Part shown: positions 5,703-9,456 of the stretch, in pieces
How positions within the stretch are numbered: position 1 is the first letter of the stretch
Layout of the letters: every line of letters starts with the position of its first letter
Origin: RQOF01 sp964394475
GTDB taxonomy: Bacteria > Calditrichota > Calditrichia > RBG-13-44-9
DNA length: 9,456 bases
Assembly: GCA_964394475.1 (NCBI GenBank)
Contig: CAYMXZ010000138.1
Location: 1-9,456, forward strand
Reading direction: 5' to 3'
The notes under the pieces: generated by a model
The model's input: only the letters and a program-made list of their open reading frames with translations
What the model was told of the DNA's origin: nothing
Databases searched by the model: none
Position numbers and translations under genes: made by a program

Positions 5703-6749
5703 TTACTCTGGATATGCTTTATTTTTAATTTTATCCTGCAGAGCCGGAATTTTTTCTAACACCTTAATGACATCTGATACTTCAATCGATTTCATGCAAA
5801 TCATGAGCGGACATTTTTTCAGGCGACAAAAGCGACAGGGAACTTCGGCTAAAATAAAGGGGTGATCAGGGTCGTTCAACGGATTCCATAAAACAGGCGA
5901 ATCAGTAGCAAAGAGGCTGATGGTCGGCGTTCCCACTGCAATGGCTACATGTTTAGGTCCATTGTCATACGAAATATGAACATCCACCCGGGAAAGATAG
6001 GCCGAAAATACCGTTAAGGGCCAGACAGGGAGGATAACGGGAGGCGGGTGACAGGCCTGTGATATTTCTTTTACATATTTCAGTTCGTCCCCTGCCCAAT
6101 TGTAAAAAACCGTGGCATGATAGGTTTGGCTTAAATAATTGGTAAGTTCTATTATTTTCTCGGGCAACCATTGGCGGGCTGGTCTTTTTCCTTTGGGCGT
6201 AATATTCACTAACAGTCGACGATGATCAATTTTCAAGGCCTGAAAATAATCAATGACAACCTGTTGAGCAGCAGGGTCAGGGATGATTTGCAGTTTAGTG
6301 TTAAGGTCTTTAATACCTACCAGCTCCAGGGTCCGGCATTTCTGCACTGGTACATATTCCTGACGAGTATTAGCAGTCGAATATAAATTATAAGCCCACT
6401 GCCTTCGCTCCATTTTCCAACCGATTCGATAAGAGGAACGTGTAAACCAGGTCGCCAGGGAACTGCCAGGGGTACACTGATAGTCAATCACCAGTTGATA
6501 ATGGGCAGCTAGTATTTTCGCATAAAAATAAGGTAATGCCCAATAGGAAGATGGCCACACCAGAACTCGATTTATTTCCGGTAGTCTCTGAACAAGTCCC
6601 GCCATATTTTTACCGGTCAAGAAATGGATTTCGGCGTGCGGAAAATGTTTTCGCAAAACCGAAAATACGGGCGTGGTGAGCACTACATCTCCAATTGCCC
6701 GAAGCTGGATGACCAATATTTTATCGATTTGGCTGTAATTTATTTTCAT
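5703..6749 (-). CDS. Glycosyltransferase family 9 (heptosyltransferase-like)
   Basis: This 348-residue GT-B fold enzyme of family 9 includes the LPS heptosyltransferases WaaC/WaaF, which transfer ADP-heptose to the inner core at the cytoplasmic face of the inner membrane. The N-terminal motif ILVIQLRAIGDVVLTTPV (11-28) carries Asp21, equivalent to the catalytic base of WaaC. The C-terminal donor-site motif reads DNGPKHVAIAVGTPTISLF (262-280), with Asn-Gly-Pro-Lys in place of the usual DTGPMH. A cysteine cluster, C-x2-C-x4-C-x4-C (305-318), matches many GT9 members near the C-terminus. The start codon lies inside the end of the preceding GT9 gene (29-base overlap) and has no clear ribosome site, so translation is probably coupled. 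With its neighbour it likely builds part of an LPS core or similar surface glycan. Donor and acceptor sugars cannot be read from sequence. Confidence 0.88.
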   Translation of the reverse strand: MKINYSQIDKILVIQLRAIGDVVLTTPVFSVLRKHFPHAEIHFLTGKNMAGLVQRLPEINRVLVWPSSYWALPYFYAKILAAHYQLVIDYQCTPGSSLATWFTRSSYRIGWKMERRQWAYNLYSTANTRQEYVPVQKCRTLELVGIKDLNTKLQIIPDPAAQQVVIDYFQALKIDHRRLLVNITPKGKRPARQWLPEKIIELTNYLSQTYHATVFYNWAGDELKYVKEISQACHPPPVILPVWPLTVFSAYLSRVDVHISYDNGPKHVAIAVGTPTISLFATDSPVLWNPLNDPDHPFILAEVPCRFCRLKKCPLMICMKSIEVSDVIKVLEKIPALQDKIKNKAYPE

Positions 6750-7827
6750 GAGTTATAGATTCGGCCATTTTCTTTATCGCTGTAACGATTGTTTCTTCAC
6801 TTTCAGATGATCCGTCATAGACGATGGCAAATTGCCTCTCGCCGTCATGATAGCCATACTGTTCACTTTTACTATTGATAAAAATGGTGAGCATGGCTAA
6901 ACCCAGTGCAGCTGCAAGATGGGCTGGACCCGTATCGCCAGAAATAAATGCACGCTGAGTGGCGAAAAAAATCAGCGTATCCTCTAATGGATACCGCCAG
7001 ATAAGCACCTGTTTTCGGAATTCCTCAGGAAGATTCTGTAATATTTTTTCATCATTTGGCCCCACCGCCACCACGACTTTATATCCGAAGTGCTTCATAC
7101 ACTCCTCATACAATAAAGAAATAAGGCGGAACGGCAACACTTTATTGCCCGTTGCTCCCAACCATAACAATACTGACGGTTCACTAATATTCATAGAATA
7201 TTTTTGGGAGAGCCTTTTCAGGTGGGAGTTGGATATATGTAGACCACCCCAGACTAGCCTGGCCGCTGGATCAAAATATCTCCAGAGATCCAGTTGCGCG
7301 TCCGCATAGTGTTTATTGGCAGAAGATGGAACTGCCACATCATAGTAAGCAGCACTTTTTTGCCAGGAAAAACCGATCATCATTTTTGGGCGGCACCACC
7401 AGCCCAGGAGTGCCTGAGAGAGCGAAAAATTATCTGGATTGTGACTGCTGATGATCAGATCATACCTCTGTTTTCGCAGCGCTTTTAACCAGGATAAAAA
7501 CAAAGCAGGATGGGTGAGAAGTTTTTTTTGTTGATAGGGATAAAAAGTATCAATAATACCGGCCGAAAATTTCTGGAAAATATCCGATACTGGTTGATGC
7601 AGAAGCAAATGAAGCTCAATTTGAGGCACTCGCTGGCGGATAGCCCTCAAGAGTGGTAAAAGCATAATGCCGTTACCAATTCGCTGATCTAAACGCAAAA
7701 CTAAAATTTTTCTGAGTTGATCTATGGTCAAAGTCCTTTTTTTTCTCTGACGAAAAAGCAAAATCCCACAAAAATCAAGAATTTCTTTTCCAGCATTTTC
7801 AACGATTTTCAGTATTTTTCTCCACAT
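6721..7827 (-). CDS. Glycosyltransferase family 9 (heptosyltransferase-like), Asn variant
   Basis: This 368-residue member of family 9 is distinct from its neighbour. About 38 residues precede the Rossmann start ILVLRLDQRIGNGIMLLPLL (41-60); this basic/amphipathic extension (RQRKKR) could rest on the membrane. The position of the WaaC catalytic Asp holds Asn52 (RIGN instead of IGD), a variant I believe occurs in a GT9 subgroup, so activity is not excluded. The second half has LLWLGATGNKVLPF (220-233) and the classical donor site SGDTGPAHLAAALGLAMLTIF (296-316), better preserved than in the next gene. It is first of a two-gene set, overlapping the next GT9 by 29 bases, and is transcribed away from the pyruvate-kinase-like gene. 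No strong ribosome site is visible before the ATG at 7827. Transfer of heptose or another nucleotide-linked sugar is inferred from family. Confidence 0.87.
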   Translation of the reverse strand: MWRKILKIVENAGKEILDFCGILLFRQRKKRTLTIDQLRKILVLRLDQRIGNGIMLLPLLRAIRQRVPQIELHLLLHQPVSDIFQKFSAGIIDTFYPYQQKKLLTHPALFLSWLKALRKQRYDLIISSHNPDNFSLSQALLGWWCRPKMMIGFSWQKSAAYYDVAVPSSANKHYADAQLDLWRYFDPAARLVWGGLHISNSHLKRLSQKYSMNISEPSVLLWLGATGNKVLPFRLISLLYEECMKHFGYKVVVAVGPNDEKILQNLPEEFRKQVLIWRYPLEDTLIFFATQRAFISGDTGPAHLAAALGLAMLTIFINSKSEQYGYHDGERQFAIVYDGSSESEETIVTAIKKMAESITHENKLQPNR

Positions 7828-7845
7828 AAAATTTTTCAGTCAGAT

Positions 7846-7874
7846 TTGAAAAATGATTCATTATGATCCATAAT
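7846..7874 (+). promoter_or_regulatory. Candidate promoter for the pyruvate-kinase-like gene
   Basis: TTGAAA (7846-7851) and CATAAT (7869-7874) are separated by 17 bases, each a good match to sigma70 boxes. A start near 7881 would leave a leader of about 53 bases. The -10 box is the right arm of an inverted repeat, ATTATG-ATC-CATAAT (7860-7874), that could host a regulator or simply reflect a two-way -10. Confidence 0.5.
7860..7874. repeat. Short perfect inverted repeat overlapping a -10 box
   Basis: ATTATG (7860-7865), spacer ATC, CATAAT (7869-7874) forms a perfect 6-base inverted repeat in the region between divergent genes. Its placement on the candidate -10 element would suit an operator, but such AT-rich symmetry also arises by chance. 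Confidence 0.35.
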
Positions 7875-7898
7875 TTATTAAATTTAATTAGTTTAAAA

Positions 7899-7926
7899 AA
7901 CATACTTCTTCAGAATCTTACGTCAA
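7899..7926 (-). promoter_or_regulatory. Candidate promoter for the GT9 gene pair
   Basis: On the minus strand, TTGACG (7926-7921) is followed after 16 bases by TATGTT (7904-7899). Transcription would start near 7892, about 65 bases before the first GT9 gene. It faces the plus-strand candidate promoter, so the two units would be divergently transcribed from one short region. Confidence 0.4.
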
Positions 7927-7933
7927 GATTAAA

Positions 7934-8920
7934 ATGGCATCAACCAACTCATTTAAGATAATTAGCACTCTGGGGAATTCAAGTTTACACAGGGAGTTTT
8001 TAAAATATTGCGAAAAAATTTCCCAGTTAAATTTTCGTTTAAACGGATCCCATCTCTCTGCTTTGGAAATTCAGAAATATACAGAGATCATCCAACAAGT
8101 AGTTCCCACTAAAAAAACACAAATTTATTTAGACCTGCAGGGCAATAAGTTTCGAATTGGACATTTAAGAAAAGTCCTGAAACTGGTCGCAGGAGAGCTC
8201 ATCAGACTAACTCTGAGCGAACGGGCTTCTTCGAAAGATATTCCTATCACAGATCCTGACCTTATTCAAAATGTCGCAAAGGGAGAATATATTTTCTTAC
8301 AGGATGCTACCATTCAGCTTCAGGTGGAGAGTAAGGAAAGTGATGGGATTCTGGCACGGATCATTAGAGGGGGTCAATTGCGAAGTAAGGCAGGCATTCA
8401 CTTCCCAGCTAAAGAAGCTTTTTCTCAAAAAGCAACGCCTATGCAAATAGCTCAGATTCAACAGGCTCACTCTTCAGGTATTCAGCATCTGGCTTTATCT
8501 TATGTTAAACATCCAGCTGAACTACAGGATTTGAAAAACATATGTCAGGACTTTGGATATCATCCACGTCTCATTGCCAAAATTGAACACCCGGTAAGTC
8601 TACAGAATTTAGCTGCGCTTGCCGCTCAAGCTGATGAAATCTGGTATTGTCGTGGTGATTTAGGCATGTTTATACCCTTGAAGGATCTCAGCTATTGGCA
8701 GTCTGTTACCATAAATACCACAAAAGAAGCTGGAAAACCGATTTTGATTGCCGGACAGGTTTTCCATCATCTCACGGAGCATTCTTTACCTACTCGCAGT
8801 GAAGTTGTTCATTTTTCGATGATCAGAGAACAGGGAATAGATGGAATTGTTCTCTCCGATGAGACAGCGATTGGGGCAAATCCCATCCGGGCATTGAGCG
8901 AAATTATTGATTTACTGTAG
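7934..8920 (+). CDS. Pyruvate-kinase-like barrel protein lacking the C-terminal domain
   Basis: This 328-residue protein has pyruvate kinase A and B domains only; standard enzymes are about 470 residues with a C-terminal allosteric domain. Recognisable elements: KIISTLGNSS (8-17); RLNGSH (35-40) keeping the phosphate/K+ site Arg, Asn and Ser; LDLQGNKFR (66-74), whose Leu-Gln..Lys pattern is that of K+-independent kinases; GQLRSKAGIHFP (147-158); AKIE (215-218) with the catalytic-site Lys216 and metal ligand Glu218; CRGDLG (239-244) with metal ligand Asp242; PTRSE (286-290); and LSDETA (307-312). The catalytic Thr of the ATQ motif is Gly274 (IAGQ), and SGETA has become SDETA. The B domain is also short (about 70 residues). 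Phosphoenolpyruvate-type ligand binding seems likely; normal kinase activity is doubtful. The ATG lacks a good ribosome site. It stands alone between divergent and convergent neighbours. Confidence 0.82.
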   Translation: MASTNSFKIISTLGNSSLHREFLKYCEKISQLNFRLNGSHLSALEIQKYTEIIQQVVPTKKTQIYLDLQGNKFRIGHLRKVLKLVAGELIRLTLSERASSKDIPITDPDLIQNVAKGEYIFLQDATIQLQVESKESDGILARIIRGGQLRSKAGIHFPAKEAFSQKATPMQIAQIQQAHSSGIQHLALSYVKHPAELQDLKNICQDFGYHPRLIAKIEHPVSLQNLAALAAQADEIWYCRGDLGMFIPLKDLSYWQSVTINTTKEAGKPILIAGQVFHHLTEHSLPTRSEVVHFSMIREQGIDGIVLSDETAIGANPIRALSEIIDLL

Positions 8921-9021
8921 GTCGTGAGATAAAGTGGCGAAAACCTCTTTTCCCTCTCTCCCTCAGGAAAGGTACAAAAAGGTAGAAATCAGATGGATAT
9001 AATATTTTCTTTTATCCCCAC

Positions 9022-9456
9022 TCAATAAACTTTTCCCGTCTTGAGTTCCTTGTATACCTCTCCGAATTTCAGGAAGTTTTCGACATCGTCCAGAGTTTGA
9101 CAATTACTTCGAATTACTTCAGGCAGGAGTTCCAGATTTATCTTTTCTTCCAGAATCCGTTTGATCCAGCGCGGATGTTTATGGAGCGCGGCCTGCAGTG
9201 ACATTTTACCGGTTAACCAGGAAAGATTCATTGGATATTGTTCCGGGTGCACGATAACAAAAAATAGATGAAAGATAATAATCGCCAGAGTCGCCAGAAT
9301 AGCTTCGTAGAAATGGATGAGCTCAGCAGCTCGCACAATCCAGCTGGGTGAAAAAGTGGTGACAATAATCGGAAACCACAGCACCAATCCCGTGAGCGTC
9401 ATCACCGCGTTACCCCAGACCAATGACCAGTACTCGGCTTTTTCCGTATAATCAAA
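9022..9456 (-). CDS. Membrane cytochrome b subunit, C-terminal part (partial)
   Basis: The frame is open to the window edge, so only the last 144 residues are visible and the start lies outside. A first hydrophobic helix (NAVMTLTGLVLWFPIIVTTF) is followed by one with two histidines 15 apart (HFYEAILATLAIIIFH), the spacing expected of two b-heme ligands on one helix. The segment HPEQYPMNLSWLTGK and the aromatic AEYWSLVWGN before the first helix recall the cytochrome b subunits of quinone-linked dehydrogenases and multiheme cytochrome complexes (formate dehydrogenase gamma/CbcL-like). About 70 soluble residues close the protein. It probably moves electrons between the quinone pool and a periplasmic partner encoded further to the right. 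It converges with the pyruvate-kinase-like gene; the 101 bases between them contain no convincing terminator. Exact complex unknown. Confidence 0.78.
   Translation of the reverse strand, partial: FDYTEKAEYWSLVWGNAVMTLTGLVLWFPIIVTTFSPSWIVRAAELIHFYEAILATLAIIIFHLFFVIVHPEQYPMNLSWLTGKMSLQAALHKHPRWIKRILEEKINLELLPEVIRSNCQTLDDVENFLKFGEVYKELKTGKVY

Noticed and set aside
6959..7309. Plus-strand 116-residue frame antisense to the first GT9 gene
   Set aside because: It lies wholly within a well-supported family 9 gene, has low-complexity composition and no recognisable motif; it is a shadow frame.
8921..9021. Hairpin between the convergent genes (ACCTCTTTTCC with GGAAAGGT)
   Set aside because: Pairing needs a three-base bulge, has a long loop and no T-run, so it is not a convincing terminator.

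Overview
The window comes from a Gram-negative-type bacterium with AT-rich DNA. Two heptosyltransferase-family (GT9) genes point to an outer membrane with LPS-like glycans, and the MglA/roadblock/PATAN gene content is typical of environmental lineages such as Calditrichota-like or other FCB-type bacteria. That placement is a guess from gene content only. All genes except the pyruvate-kinase-like one are on the minus strand.

Layout from right to left, the direction of minus-strand transcription. At 9456-9022 is the C-terminal end of a diheme-type membrane cytochrome b, which runs off the window. It converges with a plus-strand gene at 7934-8920 for a shortened, probably non-classical pyruvate-kinase barrel protein. 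A short divergent promoter region (7828-7933) separates that gene from two overlapping GT9 glycosyltransferase genes (7827-6721 and 6749-5703). After a 262-base gap with a candidate promoter, eight signalling genes follow on the minus strand (5440-111): soluble PAS histidine kinase, stand-alone receiver, PATAN + roadblock-like fusion, degenerate roadblock protein, winged-helix/DUF8082-like protein, membrane Cache-HAMP protein without output domain, roadblock/LC7 protein, and an MglA-type Ras-like GTPase. Gaps are short (4-88 bases), one pair overlaps by 4 bases, and the series ends at a strong hairpin terminator (57-87).

Eight bases beyond the terminator stem, the last 48 bases of the window (minus strand) match the 5' end of a group IIC self-splicing intron. 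Insertion just after a terminator is the known habit of that class. The rest of the intron lies outside the window.

The main biological unit is the eight-gene operon. Its last four genes (winged helix, HAMP sensor, roadblock, MglA GTPase) repeat the component list of the actinobacterial 'conservons' (CvnA-D), but in a different order, with a kinase-less sensor and a separate soluble kinase/receiver pair upstream. A reasonable inference is a small-GTPase switch at the membrane, controlled by an extracytoplasmic sensor and a phosphorelay, with two or three roadblock-fold proteins as GTPase regulators or scaffolds. The output (polarity, motility, transcription or something else) cannot be read from the sequence.
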